Source: Hepsetus odoe (taxonomy: Eukaryota; Chordata; Actinopteri; Characiformes; Hepsetidae). From it: DNA of 64,000 nucleotides. The stretch spans positions 3,496,499-3,560,498 of the forward strand of contig CM029372.1 of assembly GCA_017165825.1 (NCBI GenBank), written 5' to 3'. Positions within the stretch are counted from its first letter, which is position 1; each line of letters opens with the position of its first letter. The translations under genes were made by a program, and so were the position numbers. Below the pieces are notes generated by a model that saw only the letters and a list, made by a program, of their open reading frames with translations, had not been told where the DNA came from and did not search any database. Below are positions 1 to 12,927 of the stretch, in pieces.

Positions 1-50
1 GTACCCTTGAGCAAAATACCATCCCCATCACTGCTACCCGGGCTCTAGAC
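1..50 (+). repeat. SINE-A fragment at window edge
   Basis: Matches the middle of the family-A SINE seen complete at 47598-47857 (TACCCTTGAGCAA, then CCCATCACTGCT). Its 5' part is outside the window. Confidence 0.7.
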
Positions 51-1480
51 ATTTCAAAGAAAGTAAAATGTGGTCTCCTTTTGACAAAAAAAAACCCAAA
101 AAAAACCTTGATAATGTACAGCCAGACATGATACAGGCACAGAAACATGTAAACAACGTTTGAGAGACACTAATGAAAATTGCATTTAATATCTGATTAC
201 AACAGCATAATCTAACTCAGTGATAATCATATTAATGTACTGCAGGAAAAGGTTGTCTTGTTTAGAAGCCTTGGTGATGAATAATTGCTCATGCTTTGTC
301 CTGTCCTGTTACAGCTTGGGAATAATGAACCTTAAGCACCACATTAGTCCTCGGCATGGACTGAGAACATGAACCAGGCACTGATGGGAAGAGGGTGGCA
401 TGAAGGCCTGGCACTGATAAGAGGCAGGGGGCCTTTCTCCTTGTTTCCTTTTATCTGCTGATGGCCTCCAGCCTCAGTGATGTGGAAAACATCACCAGCC
501 TATGTGCACAGGCCAGAGGTTCAACCCAGCAATCAATCAAACCTCACTGGCCTGATACTCATTAGAAAATGGCTGTTAATTACATCCAGCATGGTCTGGT
601 CACCCACCAGTTTAATGCCTCGGGACACCAATCATGGCAGTCACGTGTCACATGAGTTACAGCCAAGTATCACATGAGCTGCTATCAGGGTTGAGCCATG
701 TTTTCTTTCCCGAAAACGTTATTATTAGGTAACTCTGCAGGGATGGGGTGGAGAGGACAGAGTAGGGGAGTGGACAGGAAACTGATGGGGGCATGTCTCC
801 ACTTATCCACAGGGTGTACCATGTGCTTTCCTCTGCAATGTATATATAAACACCATTGTTGGCACTGTTGCCCAGAGTGGGTCTATATGTACATTTAAGT
901 ACAGTTGTTTTCAAAAGTTTGGACACTATTTCTTCCTTAGTTGGTTTACATTCTATAGCAAAAATAAGTGTAGCACTCTTCAATGTTTTAATGCTTTGTC
1001 CAGTTAAATTAAACTTAAAGACCTAAAATATAAAAAAGAAAATCATGAATTTGATTTTTGGCCAAACTATCGCTGTAAGAAAAGAATGCTTTTATGACTA
1101 GCGCTATGGTGTGAATAGATGCTTAGATATGCAGGCCTGGAAAGTCTCCTTTTCAAATCTCTTCCTCTTTGAGGACTGAGGACAAGATAACCAGATTAGT
1201 TAAAATGAGATCTGTCTTTTCGTACATTTAAGAAAGACTGGATCTGAAACACACTATCCATTCCCCAGAAATGGCAGACTGGTGGTGCTGTATGCCAAAG
1301 TAGCGCTGCATCTGGAATCAAGCCTAGGACTTTGGTTTGGAAGTCAAGTTCTTATTACATGCAGCATCGCCCTAACAGGCTCAGTCTACGCCCTAGCATA
1401 GCCTGAGAGCCAAGCCATTAGTTAATGGTACATAACCATGTTTACCATATTTTGATTTTATTTGTGAAAGCAATTTTTGT
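51..1480. other. No gene seen
   Basis: AT-rich non-coding DNA. Short frames on both strands lack codon-like composition. A segment at about 900-1010 reading CAAAAGTTTGGACAC may be a decayed Tc1-like terminal sequence, but this is not secure. Confidence 0.5.
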
Positions 1481-1493
1481 AAGGCTTTGCATT

Positions 1494-1761
1494 CTTTTTC
1501 TTTTTCTTCATTTGGTTGCTCCCGTTTAGGGGTCACCACAGCAGATCATCCGTTTCTATTTTTTATGGTCCTCTGTATTCAAACCCACCACCTGCATGTT
1601 CTCTCTCACCACATCCATAAACCAGTTTTGTTGTCTACATATTTGATTTGGCAAAGGTTTTACACCAGATTCCCTTCCCGCTGTAACCCTCCCCATTATC
1701 CGGGCTTGGGACCGGAACGAAGAAATACACTGGCTTGTGCTTCCCTAGTGGATGAGTTTAT
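1494..1761 (-). mobile_element. Miniature RTE-type retroposon (5' end fused to 3' end)
   Basis: Read on the minus strand, about 130 bp of the RTE LINE 5' end (starting near CCACTAGGGA with CAAGCCAGTGTATTTCTT) is fused at about 1627-1632 to about 135 bp of its 3' end (GGACGTGGTGAGAGAG-like, then GGGGTCGCCACAG complement and an A/G tail). All internal protein-coding sequence is missing. Flanks carry a 13-bp duplication, AAGGCTTTGCATT (1481-1493) and AAGGCATTGCATT (1762-1774), one mismatch, so the fused form was itself inserted as a unit, presumably by the LINE machinery. Confidence 0.8.
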
Positions 1762-1774
1762 AAGGCATTGCATT

Positions 1775-4121
1775 ACAGAATACGTTACATAAAACAGAGT
1801 GCTTTTCCACTTTTCTCAGGCATGTTTTGTACTACCACAGCACTTTCTCTACTCAAATACATCTATTCAAGTGGAGGGAAACTCTATTGCTGTTGTGTTC
1901 TGCTCTAAGGCATCATGTGACACTTATGCCACATTTTGGCAAAGGAAACAGATGGGCTCTGGCACTTTAATCGCTAAATTACTTTATCAGGTCTCCCCCC
2001 TATAGCTAGAAGGTCTCTTTTGGGGCATTTCATCAGCATCAGTTTGTAAACTATTGGTGCAAGTGAATGACTGCTGGGACAAAAAAAGTTAATTACTCAC
2101 CTTATACTTTGCTATGAGTATTCCATATAAATGTACTTAATGTTTAGCTTTTAGTGTTTAATAAAAGTGCGCCTATTATGCTCCTTTTAAGAGTTCATAA
2201 TTTCATTGTTCGTGTCTCCTAAAATGTATTTACATGTAACAAAGTTCTAAAAAAGTTCCTATGCTGTATATCTATTTATGTCCTGCTTTCATCCCTAATC
2301 TGAAATGGTTTCTTAGATGTCGTGTGTTCTTAAAGTCTCCTTCTCTAGTGTGAAGCTGTCAATCAAACCCCGGTGTGTTCTGATTGGTCAGCTAAATGGC
2401 ACCTACATTCACATATAACCCAATGTAAACTCAACCAAAAATAAAGATTCACATATGTCCACTTAGGGGATGTGATATTGACCTTGACTTCAGTTTGAAT
2501 TTTGTCGTCTCCATGATGAATGAGTGGACAGTGTCACAGGCTCACACATATTGAGGAGGTGAGGACAGATAGAGAATCTAGTCCAAAACCAACTCTTTCC
2601 CCCAAGGTCACTAGTACACCAAGGTCAAATACTCCACAAGTCTAAAAAGCTGTCTGAGAGTTGACCAAAGTTTTTCCCAAATGCTATTTGAAAAACATAC
2701 ATGATGCTTTGAAGCTTCATTCACATAAACACATTTTCATGAAGGAAACCTACATGCAGCATCCATGAGGCACATTTGTCCTACTATTAATGGAATTTGG
2801 GTTAGGCCTCTGAATGCAGGAGGAGGAAAGTGGGTTAGGTGTCACTACAGACTAAATGGGTCTGAATTGTAACTCTGGAGGAGACCTTTTAAAATGACAC
2901 ACTCTTGTCTGTGTTCAGAGATTTGGTCTGATTGAACAAATGCTGCTCACTTCTGCATCTTTAGGGGGATTTGATGAAATGTTTCTCTTCTTGCTTAAGG
3001 AAACCTGGATGTGTGAAACGATGCCCATATCCTCATGCTTGCCCCTGCCCCCACAGGGAGCAATTACAGTCAAGCAAGAAATGGTGAGATTGAATTCAGT
3101 CAGCCATATCACAGGTAGAAGTGGTGGCTTCAGATATTTGCTGTTGAAATGAAGAGATTTACATCAAGGTGAAGGGGTAAGCGAGCTGAAGAACTTAGAA
3201 AAAATGTCTAATTGACATTTTTTGACAAATATTACACGTCATGATATAAATTTACAAATATTCTGGATGTGATATGAGTTTGCTTTTATTTCCAAGTAAT
3301 TCTAATAAATAAGGTCCAAGTCTTTAATTAACACTGCTGGCTGTTTCTAGTTTTAGGCTTCTAGAATTTAGTCTGCCACATTGCCATTATTTGTTCTGCT
3401 GTCTAGTACTTGAGTAGAACGGTGCCTACAGAGTTTGCAAGCTCCATGTCATTTCTTACTAAACACATCACAAAGATGGTAATAATTTAGGCATAACCTA
3501 ATAATTTAGGCATAACTATATCATAACTATATTTTAATGAATTATCAATTTGTGCAAAAAATTCAATTTGTTCTAGATAGCACTGGATGTTATACTGCCA
3601 AAAAACTGTGCCACTTGATGTCTGATGTTTCCTCTAAAATTAGGAATATTAGAATTGCTACTCCTATTGCTATAGTAACAGGCTTCTGAAAAGGCTAAAG
3701 ATGTTGGAACATTACTGTGAGTCCTGCCTTGCACACTTTTGTGTTTTCCTGCCTTAACACAAACTTCATCCCAAGAAAAATAATTTCTGTTTATTATAAA
3801 AATGAGACCTTCATGGAACAGGGCTGAAAACAGCTTAGGCAAGGCAGTATATTATTAGACCTGCTCCTGAGAGCTCACCATTCTACACAGTTTCATCCAT
3901 TCCTTATTTCAGCACACCTAATCCAGCTCATCACCTCATTACCATGGTCCTCATGAACTGGACAGGGAATAGTTCATACTGTGAAGGACAGCGAGCCCTC
4001 AGGAAGGATTAAGAACACACTGCACTCAGGTAATGACATAGAACAGTGGTTCTCAAAGCACTCTGAACTGTAAGGACAACAAAGCATTATTAAAGCACTG
4101 TATGATCAAAAGTTGAATCAC
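1775..4121. other. No gene assigned; left flank of the mucin-like exon
   Basis: AT-rich sequence. A near-duplicate of about 18 bp (AATAATTTAGGCATAAC) lies at 3481-3517. Downstream exons of the mucin-like gene might be here, but none has convincing splice sites in phase 1. Confidence 0.4.
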
Positions 4122-4235
4122 CTGTAGTTGTCTCTGTTGTTATGCTGCTGGATGTGTTCATTTCTTTGTTACTCTTTGTTGCTGTCAGTTCAGTGGCCTT
4201 CTCTGTACTGGTTTCTGTCGTTTCCTTTTCTAAAC
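4122..4235 (-). CDS. Probable second coding exon of the mucin-like gene
   Basis: This 114-bp segment is bounded by a good acceptor (TTTTCCCAGCAG|G) and donor (CTACAG|GTGATT) on the minus strand. Both are phase 1, exactly matching the phase-1 end of the exon at 15189. Joined to it, the frame reads a glycine and then about 37 residues rich in Thr, Ser, Glu and Lys (EKETTETSTEKATELTATK is the first part), continuing the mucin-like composition. A symmetrical phase 1-1 exon is common in repetitive extracellular stalks. The link to the upstream exon is inference: the intron would be 10.95 kb, and other small exons could lie between. Later exons, presumably with a membrane anchor or further domain, were not identified and may be left of the window. 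Confidence 0.6.
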
Positions 4236-5754
4236 CTGCTGGGAAAACAGAAGACACGTGGCTCAAAACGTGGCACTTAGAGGCATTTAATTTCACGCTG
4301 GGAAAGTTAAATCTTATGCAGGAGAGTTTGCAAGATGCAATGAGAAGAAGATGCTTTCTAACCCAGTTCTGTCAGGGGAATCTCCCTTAAGCACCTAAAC
4401 AGATCCAGCCATCTGTAGCACTGAAGCATTTCCGCTCCCTAATTACCTTGACTTTTACTTTTGTGTTTGTTTGTGTGTAGAGTTCTGCATTACAGCTGGA
4501 CATCATTATGTTCGCTGCACTGACAATGGAGGAGTTTGCAAACTTCTGTGCCCATTTCTAGAGCATGTCTGTCCAGCAGTAAACTGGAACAAGAAGAGAT
4601 AATGGGTAGTTGAAAATGTCTGAGCAAGGCATGCAATGATCTATTCGTGCCTTTGGTTCTGCACGGCAAAACAAATTTCTTCACCATTAACAGCAGCAGC
4701 AAATCCAAAAAAAAAAAGAAATACAAAACAAAACAAAACACACAAAGCAAAAAGAAAAAAGAAAGAATGAGGACCCAGCCAACTGTCAACCTACTCAGGG
4801 CTTGGGACCACATTGAGAATAATTGTATGCTTGTTATTTTGGAATAGAAGTTACATTTGCCAATGAAATAGGCTGAAAGTGTTGCTTCAGCACAGAAGGA
4901 TAACTCAAAGCACAATAAGACCAAGTTTGGGGTTTAGTTGCACTGAAGAGCAGGCTGACACAATGTTGTATAACTACCTGCTGGGTTGCTGACCACCATA
5001 GATTTGGAGACACTTCTCTCAAGATGACAGCGGTGGTAACAAGTCATTTACAGACTTGTAGTTGCAGTGAATGTCAGGAAGCATGTATAAAGAAAAACAC
5101 AACAGTGGCTAAATGAAGAGTTTATGTATTTTGGCTATATATTGAAGTGAGACAATAAGACATGGTGTCAACATTGCGCGTTAGGAAGGATTTTTTCCCT
5201 GTTGCTCCTGAGAAATACATCTCTCCTCATGACAGAGTTCTCATGACATTAACAGTTTTTTTTTCTTTTTTTTTTTTGTTATAATAAGCTACCTACTGCA
5301 GCCAAACTACCTGAAAAATGCAGCAGTGTGAAGCCCACCCCAAAATGAAAAAAAAAAAAAACCCAGCATGAATCACCTCATTTTTCAATCAGAAAAACGC
5401 AGTGCGAACACTCCCTAACACCATGCACACTTGTGTGCCTGGAATGTAATGCTGTGTTCTAGGTTCTCTGTATGGATGGATCTTTGTGATATGGAGTGTA
5501 AACAGCATGAACAGCATTTGGTCTGATCTCTGAAGCTTTCAGTGCTGCTATGGCTTCTCTGCACGTTTTAGCCCTCATTTGCATGAATAACAAGCACTGC
5601 ACCAAACCAGGCACGAAGCTAACGAGGTGCTGGTGTGTGTACAAGCATGTGAGCCTCTCTATCCAGTTTTCTCTGCTCATCCTTTCCTGGCAGAGTGCCA
5701 TGCTCAGCAGCTAAAACTGTCAAACATTGCTAGCCTTCCCACTACACCCTGAGG

Positions 5755-5755
5755 G

Positions 5756-5793
<38 letters not shown>
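5755..5793. repeat. (CT)n microsatellite
   Basis: Uninterrupted CT dinucleotides after GAGGG. Confidence 0.95.
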
Positions 5794-5795
<2 letters not shown>

Positions 5796-6259
5796 GTGTG
5801 CACCAATCAAAGGGTATGTAGGGCATACATTACAAAAACATGCATACATCTTTGAATATGCAATAATATAATTCCACCACTGTTTCATATCACTTGGTGT
5901 AATATATTCTTTATTTTTACATGCAAAGTGAAAGATGAGTAAAAACCCCATGATGGATGATCTCCCCTTCATTTATATGCCTGATGGCTTTAGTAGGGTC
6001 ATCTGGATCCTGTGGCAGCTTGTGTTATTAGGTTCATGTAGCTTCATGAAAAGCAACTCCAGTGAATAAACAATACTAAGCAACAGATTTGAACATTTTA
6101 GAGCATGCATGCTGTCACTTGGGTGCTACCCTCATGGGTACCCTTATCTCTTTAAGCTGACTCTATACACCCTGCCTGACATCCAGTTGTTTATTGATAA
6201 GTTGAAATTTAAAGAAATGATTCAGGAAACATTTACACTGTTTGTACCTTGAGAAACTA

Positions 6260-6520
6260 AACTGTATCTACTTGAATCCTACTTGATCCTACTTGACTTG
6301 ACTTGATCTGGACAGTGCCTTTGGATGATTCATTTTATAGGTTTACAATTACTGTAGCCCGGCTGTTACTGCAGAGTTGATAAGATGTTCTCTACCTTTG
6401 TCTGTCAATGGATAGAGCCTATTGCACTATTTGGGTGAAGCTGATGCAGACCTTTTATGTACTAATCTGCATATTGCGCTGCTGACAATAAAAATGTACT
6501 TAAACTGAATTGAATATCAG
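6260..6520 (+). repeat. Possible LINE 3' tail fragment
   Basis: Begins with imperfect ACTTG repeats and ends with TTAAACTGAATTGAAT, like 3' tails of L2-type fish LINEs. No coding remnant. Confidence 0.3.
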
Positions 6521-7888
6521 ATGCCGCACTGCCTCAGCCATTCAAGTCTGGTGAATATACAATTCGTTACATTCATTTTAGTAAGGTTTGCAGCACTTAC
6601 TGGAGAACTTTTAGCTAATAATCCTTGTAGTGGTCTTTTATAAGCTCTTTTTTGAGGCAGTGCTTCAAAGGCATGCTCTGATCCATGCTGTCACACACTT
6701 AAGGGATTAAGCGTGACAAGTGAGCATACATGTGTTTCCTTCACTGCATTCCTTCAAGTAATTTGCGGATGATTGATTTTGTGTGCATTTTTATGAATGT
6801 GCATACAAAAAACTGTCTGTGTCCATACAACACTCTATTCTTTAGCGTGAATCATTTAAGTGGAACATGGTCTTCTACAGCAGCCTGTAAATGGGGCCCA
6901 CAGAGACAGTGATAGGACACGGATCAGCAGCTTATACTCACGCAGTGAGCATGCCCTGGTGACGAACGTGGAGAGACAGAACGAAAATATATTCAGGGTG
7001 GAAAACATCACGTAACCCCTTTAGCTCTGTCAGACATGACAGCCCAGGGCCAAGACGGTACTCTGACTGAGGATCTATGTGGACCCTTGCCTGCATAGCC
7101 CATCATGGGGTCATTGCATAGTTCTGACCTGGGGCTATAGTGCTGCTGAGCAAAGGCGCACTGGATCAGATCCCTGCTGTAGTCCTCACATCCACCTCTT
7201 TTATGTGCAAAAGTACTCAAGCACCAAATAAATGTAGGGTGCACCAGTTGCTGACCCAGTTGTTCAGTTGTGCACATTAAGGTTTAATTTCCATTGTTAA
7301 CAGAAAGGATAGTTCGCTTGGGCAGCTTCCCAAGTGCCTGAAACTCCCCAAGCTTGGGGCTGTGGAGCAGTGCATCCAATACAGACGTATGCAATCCAGA
7401 AATGATCAACACTCTTATGGATGAATGCAATCAAATTCCACAACAATGCCCATGTATAAAGCCATTGGCATTGGCTTTCGCTCCAAATGTGTTTCAAAAC
7501 AATATGGCTTGGTTTTTGGTTTTTGGAGTTCCGATATAAAAAAATAAACAGATGGCTCCAGGAAAGTGAGCCAGTTAACAGTTTTTATTTGAATGATGAT
7601 CAGAAAATACTTTATGATCACTGTTCTTAATCAAATCATATCTAACAGTAGAGAAATGGAGCAGTGTTTCTGTTGTGATGAGCCATGCTGGACATGCTGG
7701 AAAACATCCCGATACTTTCCATATTTCTAGCTTTCTTTGATTATTCTTGTTCTGAGGTCAGAACTCTAGCTGAATGCATCATGAACACATTGAAAGACAT
7801 TAAAATAATTGTTGCAATCACCTTTTATGCTATGTTTTGAAATGCAGTACTTTTAGTTAGAATCTTCTAAGCAATACATCTAGCATTT

Positions 7889-8069
7889 TGCCAGGAAAGA
7901 GGTAAAGAGGAAGATCAAAGAGGAGATTTTTGGACGTGGTGTGAGAGGACATGCAGGTGGTTGGGTTTGAAGGAGGAAGATGCAGAGGACAGGAAGAAAT
8001 GGAAACAGATGATCCGCTGTGGCGACCCCTAAGCAGGATGGAAGCAGCCAAAAGAAGAAGAAGAATACT
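7889..8069 (+). mobile_element. 5'-truncated RTE-type LINE (3' end only)
   Basis: About 180 bp matching the end of the LINE at 53.3-56.4 kb (GGACGTGGTG, GAGAGGACATGCAGGTGG, GATCCGCTGTGGCGACCCC) and ending in (GAA)n. Flanked by TCTAGCATTT (7879-7888) and TCTAGGATTT (8070-8079), a 10-bp target duplication with one mismatch. Confidence 0.85.
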
Positions 8070-8304
8070 TCTAGGATTTATGTCTTAATTACACTACAAG
8101 GCATGGCCCTAACTTCAGCACTTCTTAACAGACACTTTGGTCAAAAAATAGGCTCTGTTCCAGCATCTATAGTTCAAAAGGAATGTAGAAATCAAGCTGT
8201 TATATTTTGATAATGGTATCACAAAATAGACAGCACCAAGCTCTAACCACCTTCACAATGCAAATACAGCAGATATGTTTAGGTTGAAAACATGATATAG
8301 GGCC

Positions 8305-8405
8305 TGAGAACATCAATCCATCCATCCATCCGTCCATCTGAGTGCTATATCTAAACCAGGATGATGGGAGTTGATGGAGCCAATCCCAGCTCTGGTAGGG
8401 GGAAA
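8305..8405 (-). repeat. Degraded repeat-C fragment with ATGG tail
   Basis: Complement of (ATGGATGG)n followed by a decayed 'GGAGCCAATCCCAGCTC' segment, the 3' half of the composite SINE at 14.6 kb. Confidence 0.5.
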
Positions 8406-8732
8406 GGAGGAGAAGCACCCCGTGGCTCAGAACTACATGTCTTACATAATAAGGTTACAGTATAGTCACTGAATAATGTAACGTAGTCACTGAATGTTAA
8501 GGTTAACATTGATAACTTTATGATATATTTGCAGTTTAAAGGGTTAAAGGGTAACACTCTGGCTAAAGTGAGGTATACATTTTTTATATTCAGAAATTTC
8601 TGCCTCGTACAGCATGGTGAAAATGAACAGCCTACATATGAAGCATTATCTTCCACCATGTGGCAATACTGCGTGTGCAGCAGAGCGTCACTACATAATG
8701 AAGAATGTGCTCTGAGAACTCATTTGTCATTC

Positions 8733-8870
8733 CTGTTTCTCTCCTCTTTTTCTCTTCCTCTCCTCCCCTCCCCTTATCCTATCTCCTCTCTTCATCACCT
8801 TTTCCCATCACCATTCTCTTTCTCTCTCTCTCTCTCTTTCTTGTCTTTCCTGTCCTCTCTGTTTCCTCTT
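8733..8870. repeat. Pyrimidine-rich tract with (CT)n core
   Basis: C/T-rich on the plus strand with a pure CT run at about 8812-8838; purely low-complexity. Confidence 0.9.
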
Positions 8871-9160
8871 CATTAATAAAGTGAGGATTAGATCAGAATG
8901 TGTAATTATATGCCCTGTACTGCTAGAGGCCCAGCGTGTAATCGCTCTGTCTGTCCTCCATTTCAAAAAACACTGTGTGATATGAGGCATGTTAGCGGTC
9001 CAGTGGCGCTGGAAGACAGAGACAGATTTTCAAAAGCTGAACTTTATTAAAATGTGATCTTGCTTCCATAGCTTAAAAACTTCCCCAAATACTTTTATTG
9101 AAATTGCATGTGCTTTCAGCTCGGAGCACACACCCAGACCCCCCGAAGGACTGGCTTATT

Positions 9161-9370
9161 ACATTTACATTTACGGCATTTAGCAGACGCTCTTATCCAG
9201 AGCGACTTCCATGTCCTAATTACAGGGACAGTCCCCCTGGAGACACTCAGGGTTAAGGGTCTTGCTCAGGGAGCCAGTGGTGGTAGTGCTAGAGGTGGGA
9301 TTCGAACCTGGGACCTCTCGATCCAGAGGTCCGTAGGCAAGTATCCTACCACTAGACCACCACCACCCTA
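9161..9370 (-). mobile_element. SINE-B (tRNA-derived), antisense
   Basis: On the minus strand a tRNA-like head (GGTCTAGTGGTAGGAT as box A, GGTTCGAATCC as box B) is followed by a body ending in CTCTGGATAAGAGCGTCTGC and a tail of AATGTAAATG type. Flanking GCTTATT occurs at 9154-9160 and 9374-9380, a likely short target duplication. Confidence 0.8.
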
Positions 9371-9699
9371 TAAGCTTATTAAACTTAAGCATAAACTCAC
9401 TTGATTTTAAGTCAAGGCATCTGAGTATATTCAAAATCAAAAGATTAATGGTTGCTTAACCTTAATTTACTCATGTCACACATTTGCATTCAGCAAATAC
9501 AGCGTGTGTTACCTTTGCATAAAATCAATAGTGAATGAAAAAACCTTTTTTAATATGAATACATTTAAAGATCATTCTTATACATTTTTAAATTAATATT
9601 ATTTTAAAATTATTTAATTAAAGGCAACACAGTTTATTTGCTGGATGCTGACGTCCAGGTGAAATAGGTGTTTCTCTATACACTTTATATATCTCTATA

Positions 9700-9780
9700 T
9701 ATCTCTCTCTCAATCACTCAGCCCTGGTTAAGGTTAAGGGTGTTGCTGGAGTCTATCCCAACTCACATAAGGCGAAAGTT
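9700..9780 (-). repeat. Repeat-C fragment
   Basis: Contains TGCTGGAGTCTATCCCAACTC-like sequence followed by a GGCGAAAG motif, related to 22425-22540. Confidence 0.45.
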
Positions 9781-10833
9781 CACAAACATGAACTGTTTAT
9801 TTTTTTCTGAAGCTACTGGACTCCCTCCAAAAAAGTTCAGAAAAAGCTAACACACACTCACAAGCCTTGATAAATGGCTTGTGCAAAACATGGCATTTTC
9901 ACTTTGTAAGACAAACAGGAAGAATAAGGAGCAGTGCATTGTTAGCTGATCTGGATTTAGATATTGGCCTCTGCAAAATGGACATTATTATCTATGAAGC
10001 CTCTTGACCTGTCAGAAATCCAGATGGGGGTTTCAGTGTTTTCATGTCTATAAAATCCCAATATTACTACAGGCATTTTGTTCATTTTGTGCAGTCCTAG
10101 CATGAAAGTAAAATAAGAAATGTGTGTATAGCTTTATCCTGTCTTCAGCCTCCTTCTCCAAATAACACTGCTGCCGACCCTATCATAGGTGTTGTCATGA
10201 CAACATCACGGTAGCCACAGTGTACTGCTGATTCCCTCATCGTTCAAGTGCTTCATACATGCAGTGTTTCAGCCTCAGTTCTGATGCTTTTGAAGTACTC
10301 AGGAGATTTTTCATCATGTAATGCTATGAACGGCTCTAGAAAAATACAAATCCAGTCAGCCATTCTGTCACATGCTCATTGATATTAGCTACCAGTTATC
10401 TACCATTAAACAGAGGCAGGTTCAGGAGTGTGTGAGAGGGGCTATGCATCATAACTGCTGTGATCAATCATAGAACTGCACTGCAATTTATTCTCTCTTA
10501 CAGGCCTAATATCCAGTGGATATAATATCCAGCACTAGTGAAAATACTTTTTCTTTTCTTATTTCATTTTTAAAAATTCATGATCATATTATTAGAGAGA
10601 GAGTCTGAGAGTCTGTGCACACACTTTAATCAAAAGAAATATACCTTTTTTACAAAGGCCTTGCATTTGTGAATTTCACAATATATTTACATTTGAATCG
10701 TGGCCTAGAAATGTTTCAATGTGGAGTTGTTGTTTTGGATCCCACTGTATGAGCTGAATTATGGGGTCTTTCAGCAGTAAGTCAAATTAATACAATTTCC
10801 CACAAAACAAGTTTGGTGTTAGAAGTATCCACT

Positions 10834-11066
10834 AGTGGTGACCTAGTGTTTAGGAACAAGGCCCCATAACTGAAAGGTCCTGGGTTTTAGTCCTGGACCA
10901 GTTGGTTGCCCTGAGGTACTTTCGGGCAAGGTGCCGTGCCAATCACTGCTCTCTGAGCGCGCCTGTCCCCTCGTGCTATACATTAATAGCAGAGAATGCA
11001 TTTGTTGTGGTTCACTGTGTTCTGTGCTGTGTGCTCACAATGACAAATAGTCACTTTCACTTTTGC
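10834..11066 (+). mobile_element. SINE-A, diverged, sense
   Basis: Follows family A from GTGACCTAGTG through TTGCCCTGAGGTAC and GCAAGGTGCCGTGCC to the 3' end AGTCACTTTCACTTTT. Contains substitutions and small gaps, so an old copy. Confidence 0.8.
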
Positions 11067-11189
11067 ACGCAAGCTATGAGGCTTATGTAGCTAAGACGTA
11101 ATGGCACGCTGTGGCCACATATAGGTGATGTCTGCCGAATTCATTACACTTGCCTCAAACTCCATTTAGTCATGTCAAGACATTCACTC

Positions 11190-11270
11190 ACTCTCACTCA
11201 TTTTCATAGCTGCTTATCCTAATCGGGAGGTGCTGGAGGCTATCCCAGCTCTCACAGAGCAAAAGAAAAA
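11190..11270 (-). repeat. Repeat-C fragment
   Basis: GCTGCTTATCCTAATCGGGAGGTGCTGGAGG-type sequence (GGTGCTGGAGGCTATCCCAG), same family as 22425-22540. Confidence 0.5.
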
Positions 11271-11964
11271 TGATCTATATTTAAATCATCTACATTTAGG
11301 GTCAGAGGAAAATTGTTTAAATTTGATATGGTCACTTCAAACTCTTCAATTTTCCCAATGCAAGTTTATGGCACCCCGGATTCAAAACAGCAGGAGAGAG
11401 GTACCACTCTGGCTTCTCTCCTCCCCCACCTCATCTCCCACTCTTTAACCCCCCCTTCTTGGCCCTCTCTCCTCTATCATTTTCCATCGCTCTCCTTTTC
11501 CAGACGACTCTCTTTTTGCCTTTGCCCGCTCATTCTCTCCCCTCCTCCCCTGTGGTAATTGACCTTGCTCAGACTGGGCTTGGAGGAGGGGGATATGCAC
11601 CGTGCTGATGCTTACTTACTTACAGAACAGGGTGACTCAAGCAGCAGTCAATAATGTGCTATTTCACAAATATAGGCATGCAGACACAGGTACATGTTGT
11701 CTGTGGATTGTATAGTAATGATGCTCTTGTACGTTGTGTTACTTAAGAAACCATTAAGTGGTTTAGGGCCTTTAAACTTTCTGTATGTTCTTTATAATAT
11801 TCTCTTCACATCTCCATTAGGAAAATGGTTCATTAAAGAGCCATCCATCAATATGTCTAAGAAACCAAAGGTTTTAAAAGACCAGAAAACCCTTGTTGTG
11901 TTTTTAAACAAGAAAAAGTTTTATTTAAAAATGTGAATGACCTCAGTAATGGACAGGCATTCTG

Positions 11965-12060
11965 ATTCTCAGCCCTTCGCCCTTTGAGTGCTGGGTGGGC
12001 TCCAGCTCCCCCCGTGACCCTGGTTAGCATGAAAGGCTCAGATAATGGATGGATGGGTAG
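11965..12060 (+). repeat. Repeat-C fragment with ATGG tail
   Basis: CGCCCTTTGAGTGCTGGGT, then GGCTCCAGC and GATAATGGATGGATGGG: the 3' half of the composite SINE at 14.6 kb. Confidence 0.6.
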
Positions 12061-12205
12061 ATAAGTGATGCAAAGCATCCTTGTGGCTCTTGATAAAGTT
12101 AAGGTTGGGTGGGGTGTAGCAACTGGCTGCATTAATAAAGGAACCATAAAAAAAACTACTCTGGATGTATTTCCTAAACTTGAATAATACCTAAATACCT
12201 AAGTC

Positions 12206-12207
<2 letters not shown>

Positions 12208-12268
<61 letters not shown>

Positions 12269-12308
12269 GAGAGAGAGAGAGAGCGAGAGAGAGAGAGAGA
12301 GAGAGAGC
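12208..12308. repeat. (AT)n followed by (GA)n
   Basis: About 55 bp of AT dinucleotides pass directly into about 45 bp of GA dinucleotides. Confidence 0.95.
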
Positions 12309-12844
12309 TTCTAATTCTATGTTCAATGCTTTTCTCTGTAGACCATATATGTGTGTATATATATACAGAATATAAAATGGGAACCTCTGAAACAGCTATG
12401 CATAAGCCTATAGTCACTCTAATTGATCACTCTAAAGTGTTTGCTAGAGAGGTATTAATGCCATGTATGTTGGCCTGCTGCTCTCCAGAATAACATCTTT
12501 TAGACAAATTAGGATGGGCTTTGTCATCCAGAACTAATCATCCAATCAGCAACTGACCTCAGTGATAAAGAAAGGTAGAATACAAACTGTTCCCCAGTAA
12601 ATGTTCTCAGTTCTAAAGTAAAAAACTTACCAGAAAAGAGGAGGCTCACTGCTGCCAGATGGGAGCCTTATTGATTATATTGAAACACTTAGAGAATAAA
12701 TGTTGGATAAGCAAAGTGTCTACATACATTTGGACACATACAGCATACTGAATGGAGTTTCTGCATTTAAAAGAAAATGTAGTATAACAGTGGAACAGTG
12801 ACTTATACTATATGTTATAAATACAATAATGCAAACTCTGTTAG

Positions 12845-12927
12845 TGTGCGTGTGTGTGTGTGCGCGCGCACGCGCTTGTGTATGTCTGTGCTCGTGGCTG
12901 TTGTGTGTGTGTGCACGTGTGTGTGGT
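12845..12927. repeat. (TG)n / (CG) alternating purine-pyrimidine tract
   Basis: GTGTG runs interrupted by GCGCGCGCACGCGC; a sequence type able to form Z-DNA. Confidence 0.9.

Noticed and set aside
3590..3690. Hydrophobic stretch (PVTIAIGVAILIFLIL) on the minus strand after a TTTTCAG acceptor, a tempting membrane-anchor exon for the mucin-like gene
   Set aside because: It needs a phase-0 acceptor, whereas the preceding exon at 4122 ends in phase 1. It lacks a good donor and runs into a stop after about 30 codons.
4490..4924. 144-codon minus-strand frame
   Set aside because: It passes through a poly-A/T-rich stretch that yields a run of Phe and Leu; no motif, no splice support.
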